Assembly: GCF_051014685.1 (NCBI RefSeq)
Contig: NW_027479022.1
Span: 186,001-250,000, forward strand
DNA from: Ptiloglossa arizonensis
Lineage: Eukaryota > Arthropoda > Insecta > Hymenoptera > Colletidae
DNA length: 64,000 nt
Reading direction: 5' to 3'
Shown: positions 1 to 14,619 of the stretch, in pieces
How the letters are laid out: each line of letters begins with the position of its first letter
Position numbering within the stretch: position 1 is the first letter of the stretch
Notes under the pieces: model-generated
Told to the model about the DNA's origin: nothing
The model's database searches: none
What the model saw: only the letters and a program-made list of their open reading frames with translations
Program-made: the position numbers and the translations under genes

Positions 1-75
1 TACGTTATACATTATGCGTTATACGTTTTACGTTATTCGTTATGCGTTATACGTTATACGGTATACGTTATACGT
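1..75 (+). repeat. Partial HOR fragment at the left edge
   Basis: The variant series at 8-63 (TACATTA, TGCGTTA, TACGTTT, TTCGTTA, TGCGTTA, TACGGTA in order) is the same as the series starting near 519, 2052, 4187, 7064, 9640 and 13350. Here it breaks off and runs into units that belong to a different part of the block (TACGTCA CACGTTA near 105). I read this as a junction of an older duplication or deletion. Confidence 0.6.
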
Positions 76-1604
76 TATACGTTATACGTTATACGTTATA
101 CGTTATACGTCACACGTTATACGTTATACGTTATACGTTATAAGTTATACGTTATACGTTATACGTTATACGTTATACGTTATACGTTATACGTTATACG
201 TTATACGTTATACGTTATACTTTATACGTTATACGTTATACGTTATACGTTATACGTTATACGTTATACGTTATACGTTATACGTTATACGTTATGCGTT
301 ATACGTTATAGGTTATACGTTATACGTTATACGTTATACGTTACAAGTTATACGTTATACGTCATAGGTTATACGTTGAACGTTATACGTTATACGTAGC
401 ATGTAATGCGTCATACCTTTTACGTTATTCGTTATACGTTTTTCGTTACAAGTTATACGTTATACGTTATACGTTATACGTCATAGGTTATACGTTATAC
501 GTTATACGTTATACGTTATACATTATGCGTTATACGTTTTACGTTATTCGTTATGCGTTATACGTTATACGGTATACGTTATACGTTATACGTTATACGT
601 TATGCGTTATACGCTATACGTTATACGTTCTACGTTATACGTTATACGTTATACGTTATACGTTATACGTTATACGTTATACGTTATACGTTATACGTTA
701 TACGTTATACGTTATACGTTATACGTTATACGTTATACGTTATACGTTATACGTTATACGTTATACGTTATACGTTATACGGTATACGTTGTACGTTATA
801 CGTAGTACGTTATACGTTATACGTTATACGTTATACGTTATACGTTATACGTTATACGTTATACTTTATACGTTATACGTTATACGTTATGCGTTATACG
901 TTATACGTTATACGTTATACGTTACACGTTATACGTCATAGGTTATACGTTATACGTTATACGTTATACGTTATACGTTATACGTTATACGTTATACGTT
1001 ATACGTTATACGTTATACGTTATACGTTATACGTTATACGGTATACGTTGTACGTTATACGTTGTACGTTATACGTTATGCGTTTTACGTTATAAGTTAT
1101 ACGTTATACGTTATACGTTATACGTTATACTTTATACGTTATACGTTATACGTTATACGGTATACGTTATACGTTATACGTTATACGTTATACGTTATAC
1201 GTTACACGTTATACGTCATAGGTTATACGTTATACGTTATACGTTATACGTTATACGTTATACGTTATACGTTATACGTTATACGTTATACGGTATACGT
1301 TGTACGTTATACGTTGTACGTTTTACGTTATGCGTTATACGTTATACGTTATACGTTATACGTTACACGTTATACGTCATAGGTTATACGTTATACGTTA
1401 TACGTTATACGTTATACGTTATACGTTATACGTTATACGTTATACGTCATAGGTTATACGTTATACGTTATACTTTATACGTTATACGTTATTCGTAATA
1501 CGTTAAACGTGATACGTTATACGTTGTACGTTATACGTTATACGTTATACGTTATTCATTATACGTTATACGTTATACATTACATGTTATACGTTATGCG
1601 TTAT
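75..1604 (+). repeat. 1.53-kb higher-order repeat, copy 1
   Basis: Markers in this segment recur 1,533 or 1,526 bp downstream in the same order: GTCACACG at 109 and 1642, the A cassette at 372 and 1905, TTCATTA at 1555 and 3081, and TATGCG near 1595 and 3121. The shift from 1,533 to 1,526 falls in a pure TACGTTA run between about 602 and 805, so the copies differ there by exactly one 7-bp unit. The duplication ends cleanly near 1,605, where copy 2 begins. Confidence 0.85.
372..455 (+). repeat. A cassette, copy 1 (84-bp diverged segment)
   Basis: Twelve units, ten of which differ from TACGTTA: the most diverged short stretch in the array. Its core is GTAGCATGTAATGCGTCA from 396, followed by TACCTTT, and it ends with TACGTTT TTCGTTA CAAGTTA. 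It still keeps the 7-bp register. I see no gene or known motif in it; it works as a lineage tag. Confidence 0.9.
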
Positions 1605-3130
1605 ACGTTATACGTTATACGTTATACGTTATACGTTATACGTCACACGTTATACGTTATACGTTATACGTTATAAGTTATACGTTATACGTTATACGTT
1701 ATACGTTATACGTTATACGTTATACGTTATACGTTATACGTTATACGTTATACTTTATACGTTATACGTTATACGTTATACGTTATACGTTATACGTTAT
1801 ACGTTATACGTTATACGTTATACGTTATGCGTTATACGTTATAGGTTATACGTTATACGTTATACGTTATACGTTACAAGTTATACGTTATACGTCATAG
1901 GTTATACGTTGAACGTTATACGTTATACGTAGCATGTAATGCGTCATACCTTTTACGTTATTCGTTATACGTTTTTCGTTACAAGTTATACGTTATACGT
2001 TATACGTTATACGTCATAGGTTATACGTTATACGTTATACGTTATACGTTATACATTATGCGTTATACGTTTTACGTTATTCGTTATGCGTTATACGTTA
2101 TACGGTATACGTTATACGTTATACGTTATACGTTATGCGTTATACGCTATACGTTATACGTTCTACGTTATACGTTATACGTTATACGTTATACGTTATA
2201 CGTTATACGTTATACGTTATACGTTATACGTTATACGTTATACGTTATACGTTATACGTTATACGTTATACGTTATACGTTATACGTTATACGTTATACG
2301 TTATACGGTATACGTTGTACGTTATACGTAGTACGTTATACGTTATACGTTATACGTTATACGTTATACGTTATACGTTATACGTTATACTTTATACGTT
2401 ATACGTTATACGTTATGCGTTATACGTTATACGTTATACGTTATACGTTACACGTTATACGTCATAGGTTATACGTTATACGTTATACGTTATACGTTAT
2501 ACGTTATACGTTATACGTTATACGTTATACGTTATACGTTATACGTTATACGTTATACGTTATACGGTATACGTTGTACGTTATACGTTGTACGTTATAC
2601 GTTATGCGTTTTACGTTATAAGTTATACGTTATACGTTATACGTTATACGTTATACTTTATACGTTATACGTTATACGTTATACGGTATACGTTATACGT
2701 TATACGTTATACGTTATACGTTATACGTTACACGTTATACGTCATAGGTTATACGTTATACGTTATACGTTATACGTTATACGTTATACGTTATACGTTA
2801 TACGTTATACGTTATACGGTATACGTTGTACGTTATACGTTGTACGTTATACGTTATGCGTTATACGTTATACGTTATACGTTATACGTTACACGTTATA
2901 CGTCATAGGTTATACGTTATACGTTATACGTTATACGTTATACGTTATACGTTATACGTTATACGTTATACGTCATAGGTTATACGTTATACGTTATACT
3001 TTATACGTTATACGTTATTCGTAATACGTTAAACGTGATACGTTATACGTTGTACGTTATACGTTATACGTTATACGTTATTCATTATACGTTATACGTT
3101 ATACATTACATGTTATACGTTATGCGTTAT
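1605..3130 (+). repeat. 1.53-kb higher-order repeat, copy 2
   Basis: This is the tandem partner of the preceding 1.53-kb block, one unit shorter. After about 3,127 the copies part: this one continues into TACGTTA AACGTTA, while copy 1 runs into the start of copy 2. Its right part, from about 2.2 kb on, also forms the start of the next, larger 2,877-bp duplication, so the events are nested. Confidence 0.85.
1905..1988 (+). repeat. A cassette, copy 2
   Basis: Same order of variant units as the first A cassette, 1,533 bp downstream of it. Confidence 0.9.
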
Positions 3131-4734
3131 ACGTTATACGTTATACGTTAAACGTTATACGTTATACGTTATACGTCATACGTTATACGTTATTCGTAAT
3201 ACGTTATACGTGATACGTTATACGTTGTACGCTATACGTTATACGTTATACGTTATACGTTATAGGTTATACGTTATCCGTCATAGGTTATACGTTATAC
3301 GTTATACGTTATACGTTATACGTTATACGTTATACGTTATACGTTATACGTTATACGTTATACGTTATACGGTATACGTTGTACGTTATACGTTGTACGT
3401 TATACGTTATACGTTATACGTTATACGTTATACGTTATACGTTATACGTTATACTTTATACGTTATACGTTATACGTTATACGTTATACGTTATACGTTA
3501 TACGTTATACGTTATACGTTACACGTTATACGTCATAGGTTATACGTTATACGTTATACGTTATACGTTATACGTTATACGTTACACGTTATACGTTGTA
3601 CGTTATACGCTACACGTTACATGTTATACGTTATACATTATACGTTATACGTTATACGTTATACGTTATACGTTATACGTTACACGTCATAGGTTATACG
3701 TTATATGTTATACGTTATACGTTATACGTTATACGTCATACGTTATACGTTATACGTTATACGTTATACGTTATACGTCACACGTTATACGTTATACGTT
3801 ATACGTTATAAGTTATACGTTATACGTTATACGTTATACGTTATACGTTATACGTTATACGTTATACGTTATACGTTATACGTTATACTTTATACGTTAT
3901 ACGTTATACGTTATACGTTATACGTTATACGTTATACGTTATACGTTATACGTTACACGTTATGCGTTATACGTTATAGGTTATACGTTATACGTTATAC
4001 GTTATACGTTACAAGTTATACGTTATACGTCATAGGTTATACGTTGAACGTTATACGTTATACGTAGCATGTAATGCGTCATACCTTTTACGTTATTCGT
4101 TATACGTTTTTCGTTACAAGTTATACGTTATACGTTATACGTTATACGTCATAGGTTATACGTTATACGTTATACGTTATACGTTATACATTATGCGTTA
4201 TACGTTTTACGTTATTCGTTATGCGTTATACGTTATACGGTATACGTTATACGTTATACGTTATACGTTATGCGTTATACGCTATACGTTATACGTTCTA
4301 CGTTATACGTTATACGTTATACGTTATACGTTATACGTTATACGTTATACGTTATACGTTATACGTTATACGTTATACGTTATACGTTATTCGTAATACG
4401 TTAAACGTGATACGTTATACGTTGTACGTTATACGTTATACGTTATACGTTATTCATTATAAGTTATACGTTATACATTACATGTTATACGTTATGCGTT
4501 ATACGTTATACGTTATACGTTAAACGTTATACGTTATACGTTATACGTCATACGTTATACGTTATTCGTAATACGTTATACGTGGTACGTTATACGTTGT
4601 ACGCTATACGTTATACGTTATACGTTATACGTTATAAGTCATAGGTTATACGTTATACGTTATACGTTATAGGTTATACGTTATACGTTATACGTTATTC
4701 GTAATACGTTAAACGTGATACGTTATACGTTGTA
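2331..4734 (+). repeat. 2,877-bp-offset higher-order repeat, copy 1
   Basis: Landmarks here recur exactly 2,877 bp (411 units) downstream: the A cassette at 4040 and 6917, the C cassette (GCTACACGTTACATG) at 3609 and 6486, the GTGG variant at 4582 and 7459, and TTCGTAA at 4390 and 7267. The match begins somewhere in the pure run before 2,331 and stops at 4735/7612, where the partner has C instead of T. Limits are the minimum extent supported by markers. Confidence 0.85.
4040..4123 (+). repeat. A cassette, copy 3
   Basis: Same core and TACCTTT unit; 2,135 bp from the previous copy. Confidence 0.9.
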
Positions 4735-5005
4735 CGTTATACGTTATACGTTATACGTTATTCATTATAAGTTATACGTTATACATTACATGTTATACGT
4801 TATGCGTTATACGTTATACGTTATACGTTAAACGTTATACGTTATACGTTATACGTCATACGTTATACGTTATTCGTAATACGTTATACGTGGTACGTTA
4901 TACGTTGTACGCTATACGTTATACGTTATACGTTATACGTTATAAGTCATAGGTTATACGTTATACGTTATACGTTATAGGTTATACGTTATACGTTATA
5001 CGTTA
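4390..5005 (+). repeat. 308-bp tandem repeat, two copies
   Basis: A 308-bp (44-unit) block starting at TTCGTAA TACGTTA AACGTGA is repeated in tandem: the TTCGTAA marker sits at 4390, 4698 and 5006. The block also holds TTCATTA, CATGTTA, TACGTGG, TAAGTCA TAGGTTA and a lone TAGGTTA. Single copies lie at 7267-7574 and 10977-11284. The extra copy here explains why the offset to the next large block falls from 2,877 to 2,569 bp, a difference of exactly 308. Confidence 0.85.
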
Positions 5006-7574
5006 TTCGTAATACGTTAAACGTGATACGTTATACGTTGTACGCTATACGTTATACGTTATACGTTATACGTTATAAGTTATACGTTATCCGTCATAGG
5101 TTATACGTTATACGTTATACGTTATACGTTATACGTTATACGTTATACGTTATACGTTATACGTTATACGTTATACGTTATACGGTATACGTTGTACGTT
5201 ATACGTAGTACGTTATACGTTATACGTTATACGTTATACGTTATACGTTATACGTTATACGTTATACTTTATACGTTATACGTTATACGTTATGCGTTAT
5301 ACGTTATACGTTATACGTTATACGTTACACGTTATACGTCATAGGTTATACGTTATACGTTATACGTTATACGTTATACGTTATACGTTATACGTTATAC
5401 GTTATACGTTATACGTTATACGTTATACGTTATACGTTATACGGTATACGTTGTACGTTATACGTTGTACGTTATACGTTATGCGTTTTACGTTATAAGT
5501 TATACGTTATACGTTATACGTTATACGTTATACTTTATACGTTATACGTTATACGTTATACGGTATACGTTATACGTTATACGTTATACGTTATACGTTA
5601 TACGTTACACGTTATACGTCATAGGTTATACGTTATACGTTATACGTTATACGTTATACGTTATACGTTATACGTTATACGTTATACGTTATACGGTATA
5701 CGTTGTACGTTATACGTTGTACGTTATACGTTATGCGTTATACGTTATACGTTATACGTTATACGTTACACGTTATACGTCATAGGTTATACGTTATACG
5801 TTATACGTTATACGTTATACGTTATACGTTATACGTTATACGTTATACGTCATAGGTTATACGTTATACGTTATACTTTATACGTTATACGTTATTCGTA
5901 ATACGTTAAACGTGATACGTTATACGTTGTACGTTATACGTTATACGTTATACGTTATTCATTATACGTTATACGTTATACATTACATGTTATACGTTAT
6001 GCGTTATACGTTATACGTTATACGTTAAACGTTATACGTTATACGTTATACGTCATACGTTATACGTTATTCGTAATACGTTATACGTGATACGTTATAC
6101 GTTGTACGCTATACGTTATACGTTATACGTTATACGTTATAGGTTATACGTTATCCGTCATAGGTTATACGTTATACGTTATACGTTATACGTTATACGT
6201 TATACGTTATACGTTATACGTTATACGTTATACGTTATACGTTATACGGTATACGTTGTACGTTATACGTTGTACGTTATACGTTATACGTTATACGTTA
6301 TACGTTATACGTTATACGTTATACGTTATACTTTATACGTTATACGTTATACGTTATACGTTATACGTTATACGTTATACGTTATACGTTATACGTTACA
6401 CGTTATACGTCATAGGTTATACGTTATACGTTATACGTTATACGTTATACGTTATACGTTACACGTTATACGTTGTACGTTATACGCTACACGTTACATG
6501 TTATACGTTATACATTATACGTTATACGTTATACGTTATACGTTATACGTTATACGTTACACGTCATAGGTTATACGTTATATGTTATACGTTATACGTT
6601 ATACGTTATACGTCATACGTTATACGTTATACGTTATACGTTATACGTTATACGTCACACGTTATACGTTATACGTTATACGTTATAAGTTATACGTTAT
6701 ACGTTATACGTTATACGTTATACGTTATACGTTATACGTTATACGTTATACGTTATACGTTATACTTTATACGTTATACGTTATACGTTATACGTTATAC
6801 GTTATACGTTATACGTTATACGTTATACGTTATACGTTATGCGTTATACGTTATAGGTTATACGTTATACGTTATACGTTATACGTTACAAGTTATACGT
6901 TATACGTCATAGGTTATACGTTGAACGTTATACGTTATACGTAGCATGTAATGCGTCATACCTTTTACGTTATTCGTTATACGTTTTTCGTTACAAGTTA
7001 TACGTTATACGTTATACGTTATACGTCATAGGTTATACGTTATACGTTATACGTTATACGTTATACATTATGCGTTATACGTTTTACGTTATTCGTTATG
7101 CGTTATACGTTATACGGTATACGTTATACGTTATACGTTATACGTTATGCGTTATACGCTATACGTTATACGTTCTACGTTATACGTTATACGTTATACG
7201 TTATACGTTATACGTTATACGTTATACGTTATACGTTATACGTTATACGTTATACGTTATACGTTATTCGTAATACGTTAAACGTGATACGTTATACGTT
7301 GTACGTTATACGTTATACGTTATACGTTATTCATTATAAGTTATACGTTATACATTACATGTTATACGTTATGCGTTATACGTTATACGTTATACGTTAA
7401 ACGTTATACGTTATACGTTATACGTCATACGTTATACGTTATTCGTAATACGTTATACGTGGTACGTTATACGTTGTACGCTATACGTTATACGTTATAC
7501 GTTATACGTTATAAGTCATAGGTTATACGTTATACGTTATACGTTATAGGTTATACGTTATACGTTATACGTTA
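5006..7574 (+). repeat. 2.57-kb higher-order repeat, middle copy
   Basis: This block runs from one TTCGTAA/AACGTGA marker to the equivalent marker at 7575. It matches the preceding segment at 2,877 bp from about 5,208 on, and the following one at 2,569 bp, then 2,583 bp (two units gained near 8.2 kb), then 2,576 bp. It carries one C cassette (6486) and one A cassette (6917-7000). Confidence 0.8.
6917..7000 (+). repeat. A cassette, copy 4
   Basis: Same core and TACCTTT unit; 2,877 bp from the previous copy. Confidence 0.9.
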
Positions 7575-10500
7575 TTCGTAATACGTTAAACGTGATACGT
7601 TATACGTTGTACGCTATACGTTATACGTTATACGTTATACGTTATAAGTTATACGTTATCCGTCATAGGTTATACGTTATACGTTATACGTTATACGTTA
7701 TACGTTATACGTTATACGTTATACGTTATACGTTATACGTTATACGTTATACGTTATACGGTATACGTTGTACGTTACACGTAGTACGTTATACGTTATA
7801 CGTTATACGTTATACGTTATACGTTATACGTTATACGTTATACTTTATACGTTATACGTTATACGTTATGCGTTATACGTTATACGTTATACGTTATACG
7901 TTACACGTTATACGTCATAGGTTATACGTTATACGTTATACGTTATACGTTATACGTTATACGTTATACGTTATACGTTATACGTTATACGTTATACGTT
8001 ATACGTTATACGGTATACGTTGTACGTTATACGTTGTACGTTATACGTTATGCGTTTTACGTTATAAGTTATACGTTATACGTTATACGTTATACGTTAT
8101 ACTTTATACGTTATACGTTATACGTTATACGGTATACGTTATACGTTATACGTTATACGTTATACGTTATACGTTACACGTTATACGTCATAGGTTATAC
8201 GTTATACGTTATACGTTATACGTTATACGTTATACGTTATACGTTATACGTTATACGTTATACGTTATACGTTATACGGTATACGTTGTACGTTATACGT
8301 TGTACGTTATACGTTATGCGTTATACGTTATACGTTATACGTTATACGTTACACGTTATACGTCATAGGTTATACGTTATACGTTATACGTTATACGTTA
8401 TACGTTATACGTTATACGTTATACGTTATACGTCATAGGTTATACGTTATACGTTATACTTTATACGTTATACGTTATTCGTAATACGTTAAACGTGATA
8501 CGTTATACGTTGTACGTTATACGTTATACGTTATACGTTATTCATTATACGTTATACGTTATACATTACATGTTATACGTTATGCGTTATACGTTATACG
8601 TTATACGTTAAACGTTATACGTTATACGTTATACGTCATACGTTATACGTTATTCGTAATACGTTATACGTGATACGTTATACGTTGTACGCTATACGTT
8701 ATACGTTATACGTTGTACGTTATAGGTTATACGTTATCCGTCATAGGTTATACGTTATACGTTATACGTTATACGTTATACGTTATACGTTATACGTTAT
8801 ACGTTATACGTTATACGTTATACGTTATACGGTATACGTTGTACGTTATACGTTGTACGTTATACGTTATACGTTATACGTTATACGTTATACGTTATAC
8901 GTTATACGTTATACTTTATACGTTATACGTTATACGTTATACGTTATACGTTATACGTTATACGTTATACGTTATACGTTACACGTTATACGTCATAGGT
9001 TATACGTTATACGTTATACGTTATACGTTATACGTTATACGTTACACGTTATACGTTGTACGTTATACGCTACACGTTACATGTTATACGTTATACATTA
9101 TACGTTATACGTTATACGTTATACGTTATACGTTATACGTTACACGTCATAGGTTATACGTTATATGTTATACGTTATACGTTATACGTTATACGTCATA
9201 CGTTATACGTTATACGTTATACGTTATACGTTATACGTCACACGTTATACGTTATACGTTATACGTTATAAGTTATACGTTATACGTTATACGTTATACG
9301 TTATACGTTATACGTTATACGTTATACGTTATACGTTATACGTTATACTTTATACGTTATACGTTATACGTTATACGTTATACGTTATACGTTATACGTT
9401 ATACGTTATACGTTATGCGTTATACGTTATAGGTTATACGTTATACGTTATACGTTATACGTTACAAGTTATACGTTATACGTCATAGGTTATACGTTGA
9501 ACGTTATACGTTATACGTAGCATGTAATGCGTCATACCTTTTACGTTATTCGTTATACGTTTTTCGTTACAAGTTATACGTTATACGTTATACGTTATAC
9601 GTCATAGGTTATACGTTATACGTTATACGTTATACGTTATACATTATGCGTTATACGTTTTACGTTATTCGTTATGCGTTATACGTTATACGGTATACGT
9701 TATACGTTATACGTTATACGTTATGCGTTATACGCTATACGTTATACGTTCTACGTTATACGTTATACGTTATACGTTATACGTTATACGTTATACGTTA
9801 TACGTTATACGTTATACGTTATACGTTATACGTTATACGTTATACGTTATACGTTATACGTTATACGTTATACGTTATACGTTATACGTTATACGTTATA
9901 CGTTATACGTTATACGTTATACGTTATACGTTATACGTTATACGTTATACGTTATACGTTATACGTTATACGTTATACGTTATACGTTATACGTTATACG
10001 TCATAGGTTATACGTTATACGTTATACGTTATACGTTATACGTTATACGTTATACGTTATTCGTAATACGTTATACGTTATACGTTATACGTTATACGTT
10101 ATACGTTACACGTTATACGTCATAGGTTATACGTTATACGTTATACGTTATACGTTATACGTTATACGTTATACGTTATACGTTATACGTTATACGTTAT
10201 ACGGTATACGTTGTACGTTATACGTTGTACGTTATACGTTATACGTTATACGTTATACGTTATACGTTATACGTTATACGTCATAGGTTATACGTTATAC
10301 GTTATACGTTATACGTTATACGTTATACGTTATACGTTATACGTTAAACGTTATACGTTATACGTTATACGTCATACGTTATACGTTATTCGTAATACGT
10401 TATACGTGATACGTTATACGTTGTACGCTATACGTTATACGTTATACGTTATACGTTATAAGTTATACGTTATCCGTCATAGTTTATACGTTATACGTTA

Positions 10501-10976
10501 TACGTTATACGTTATACGTTATACGTTATACGTTATACGTTATACGTTATACGTTATACGTTATACGTTATACGTTATACGTTATACGGTATACGTTGTA
10601 CGTTATACGTTGTACGTTATACGTTATACGTTATACGTTATACGTTATACGTTATACGTTATACGTCATAGGTTATACGTTATTCGTTATACGTTATACG
10701 TTATACTTTATACGTTATACGTTATACGTTATACGTTATACGTTATACGTTATACGTTATACGTTATACGTTATACGTTATGCGTTATACGTTATAGGTT
10801 ATACGTTATACGTTATACGTTATACGTTATACGTTATACGTTACAAGTTATACGTTATACGTCATAGGTTATACGTTATACGTTATACGTTATACGTTAT
10901 ACGTTATACGTCATAGGTTATACGTTATACGTTATACGTTATACGTTATACGTTATACGTTATACGTTATACGTTA
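7267..10976 (+). repeat. 3,710-bp higher-order repeat, copy 1
   Basis: Nearly every marker here recurs 3,710 or 3,703 bp downstream, including TTCGTAA at 7267 and 10977, the C cassette at 9069 and 12779, and the A cassette at 9493 and 13203. Its first part (7,575 to about 9,840) is itself the third copy of the 2.57-kb block. It also holds one of the longest pure runs in the window, about 9,752-10,000, roughly 35 unmutated units. Confidence 0.88.
9493..9576 (+). repeat. A cassette, copy 5
   Basis: Same core and TACCTTT unit; 2,576 bp from the previous copy. Confidence 0.9.
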
Positions 10977-13900
10977 TTCGTAATACGTTAAACGTGATAC
11001 GTTATACGTTGTACGTTATACGTTATACGTTATACGTTATTCATTATAAGTTATACGTTATACATTACATGTTATACGTTATGCGTTATACGTTATACGT
11101 TATACGTTAAACGTTATACGTTATACGTTATACGTCATACGTTATACGTTATTCGTAATACGTTATACGTGGTACGTTATACGTTGTACGCTATACGTTA
11201 TACGTTATACGTTATACGTTATAAGTCATAGGTTATACGTTATACGTTATACGTTATAGGTTATACGTTATACGTTATACGTTATTCGTAATACGTTAAA
11301 CGTGATACGTTATACGCTATACGTTATACGTTATACGTTATACGTTATAAGTTATACGTTATCCGTCATAGGTTATACGTTATACGTTATACGTTATACG
11401 TTATACGTTATACGTTATACGTTAGACGTTATACGTTATACGTTATACGTTATACGTTATACGGTATACGTTGTACGTTACACGTAGTACGTTATACGTT
11501 ATACGTTATACGTTATACGTTATACGTTATACGTTATACGTTATACTTTATACGTTATACGTTATACGTTATGCGTTATACGTTATACGTTATACGTTAT
11601 ACGTTACACGTTATACGTCATAGGTTATACGTTATACGTTATACGTTATACGTTATACGTTATACGTTATACGTTATACGTTATACGTTATACGTTATAC
11701 GTTATACGTTATACGGTATACGTTGTACGTTATACGTTGTACGTTATACGTTATGCGTTTTACGTTATAAGTTATACGTTATACGTTATACGTTATACGT
11801 TATACTTTATACGTTATACGTTATACGTTATACGGTATACGTTATACGTTATACGTTATACGTTATACGTTATACGTTACACGTTATACGTCATAGGTTA
11901 TACGTTATACGTTATACGTTATACGTTATACGTTATACGTTATACGTTATACGTTATACGTTATACGTTATACGTTATACGGTATACGTTGTACGTTATA
12001 CGTTGTACGTTATACGTTATGCGTTATACGTTATACGTTATACGTTATACGTTACACGTTATACGTCATAGGTTATACGTTATACGTTATACGTTATACG
12101 TTATACGTTATACGTTATACGTTATACGTTATACGTTATACGTCATAGGTTATACGTTATACGTTATACTTTATACGTTATACGTTATTCGTAATACGTT
12201 AAACGTGATACGTTATACGTTGTACGTTATACGTTATACGTTATACGTTATTCATTATACGTTATACGTTATACATTACATGTTATACGTTATGCGTTAT
12301 ACGTTATACGTTATACGTTAAACGTTATACGTTATACGTTATACGTCATACGTTATACGTTATTCGTAATACGTTATACGTGATACGTTATACGTTGTAC
12401 GCTATACGTTATACGTTATACGTTGTACGTTATAGGTTATACGTTATCCGTCATAGGTTATACGTTATACGTTATACGTTATACGTTATACGTTATACGT
12501 TATACGTTATACGTTATACGTTATACGTTATACGTTATACGGTATACGTTGTACGTTATACGTTGTACGTTATACGTTATACGTTATACGTTATACGTTA
12601 TACGTTATACGTTATACGTTATACTTTATACGTTATACGTTATACGTTATACGTTATACGTTATACGTTATACGTTATACGTTATACGTTACACGTTATA
12701 CGTCATAGGTTATACGTTATACGTTATACGTTATACGTTATACGTTATACGTTACACGTTATACGTTGTACGTTATACGCTACACGTTACATGTTATACG
12801 TTATACATTATACGTTATACGTTATACGTTATACGTTATACGTTATACGTTACACGTCATAGGTTATACGTTATATGTTATACGTTATACGTTATACGTT
12901 ATACGTCATACGTTATACGTTATACGTTATACGTTATACGTTATACGTCACACGTTATACGTTATACGTTATACGTTATAAGTTATACGTTATACGTTAT
13001 ACGTTATACGTTATACGTTATACGTTATACGTTATACGTTATACGTTATACGTTATACTTTATACGTTATACGTTATACGTTATACGTTATACGTTATAC
13101 GTTATACGTTATACGTTATACGTTATGCGTTATACGTTATAGGTTATACGTTATACGTTATACGTTATACGTTACAAGTTATACGTTACACGTCATAGGT
13201 TATACGTTGAACGTTATACGTTATACGTAGCATGTAATGCGTCATACCTTTTACGTTATTCGTTATACGTTTTTCGTTACAAGTTATACGTTATACGTTA
13301 TACGTTATACGTCATAGGTTATACGTTATACGTTATACGTTATACGTTATACATTATGCGTTATACGTTTTACGTTATTCGTTATGCGTTATACGTTATA
13401 CGGTATACGTTATACGTTATACGTTATACGTTATGCGTTATACGCTATACGTTATACGTTCTACGTTATACGTTATACGTTATACGTTATACGTTATACG
13501 TTATACGTTATACGTTATACGTTATACGTTATACGTTATACGTTATACGTTATACGTTATACGTTATACGTTATACGTTATACGTTATACGTTATACGTT
13601 ATACGTTATACGTTATACGTTATACGTTATACGTTATACGTTATACGTTATACGTTATACGTTATACGTTATACGTTATACGTTATACGTTATACGTTAT
13701 ACGTCATAGGTTATACGTTATACGTTATACGTTATACGTTATACGTTATACGTTATACGTTATTCGTAATACGTTATACGTTATACGTTATACGTTATAC
13801 GTTATACGTTACACGTTATACGTCATAGGTTATACGTTATACGTTATACGTTATACGTTATACGTTATACGTTATACGTTATACGTTATACGTTATACGT

Positions 13901-14619
13901 TATACGGTATACGTTGTACGTTATACGTTGTACGTTATACGTTATACGTTATACGTTATACGTTATACGTTATACGTTATACGTCATAGGTTATACGTTA
14001 TACGTTATACGTTATACGTTATACGTTATACGTTATACGTTATACGTTAAACGTTATACGTTATACGTTATACGTCATACGTTATACGTTATTCGTAATA
14101 CGTTATACGTGATACGTTATACGTTGTACGCTATACGTTATACGTTATACGTTATACGTTATAAGTTATACGTTATCCGTCATAGTTTATACGTTATACG
14201 TTATACGTTATACGTTATACGTTATACGTTATACGTTATACGTTATACGTTATACGTTATACGTTATACGTTATACGTTATACGTTATACGGTATACGTT
14301 GTACGTTATACGTTGTACGTTATACGTTATACGTTATACGTTATACGTTATACGTTATACGTTATACGTCATAGGTTATACGTTATTCGTTATACGTTAT
14401 ACGTTATACTTTATACGTTATACGTTATACGTTATACGTTATACGTTATACGTTATACGTTATACGTTATACGTTATACGTTATGCGTTATACGTTATAG
14501 GTTATACGTTATACGTTATACGTTATACGTTATACGTTATACGTTACAAGTTATACGTTATACGTCATAGGTTATACGTTATACGTTATACGTTATACGT
14601 TATACGTTATACGTCATAG
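10977..14619 (+). repeat. 3,710-bp higher-order repeat, copy 2
   Basis: This is the tandem partner of the preceding block, with a small set of private changes. One complete unit carrying TACGTTG is missing near 11,314, and one unit is regained later, so the offset goes 3,710, 3,703, 3,710, 3,703. Private substitutions include G at 11425 (TTAGACG) and C at 13189, where copy 1 has T at 9479. The match ends near 14,619; beyond it the sequence continues with a TATGTTA unit not present after copy 1. Confidence 0.88.
13203..13286 (+). repeat. A cassette, copy 6
   Basis: Same core and TACCTTT unit; 3,710 bp from the previous copy. Confidence 0.9.

Noticed and set aside
372..455. A cassette as a remnant of an inserted element or gene
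   Set aside because: Despite ten variant units in twelve it keeps the exact 7-bp register and each unit is one to three changes from TACGTTA, so it is diverged satellite rather than foreign DNA.
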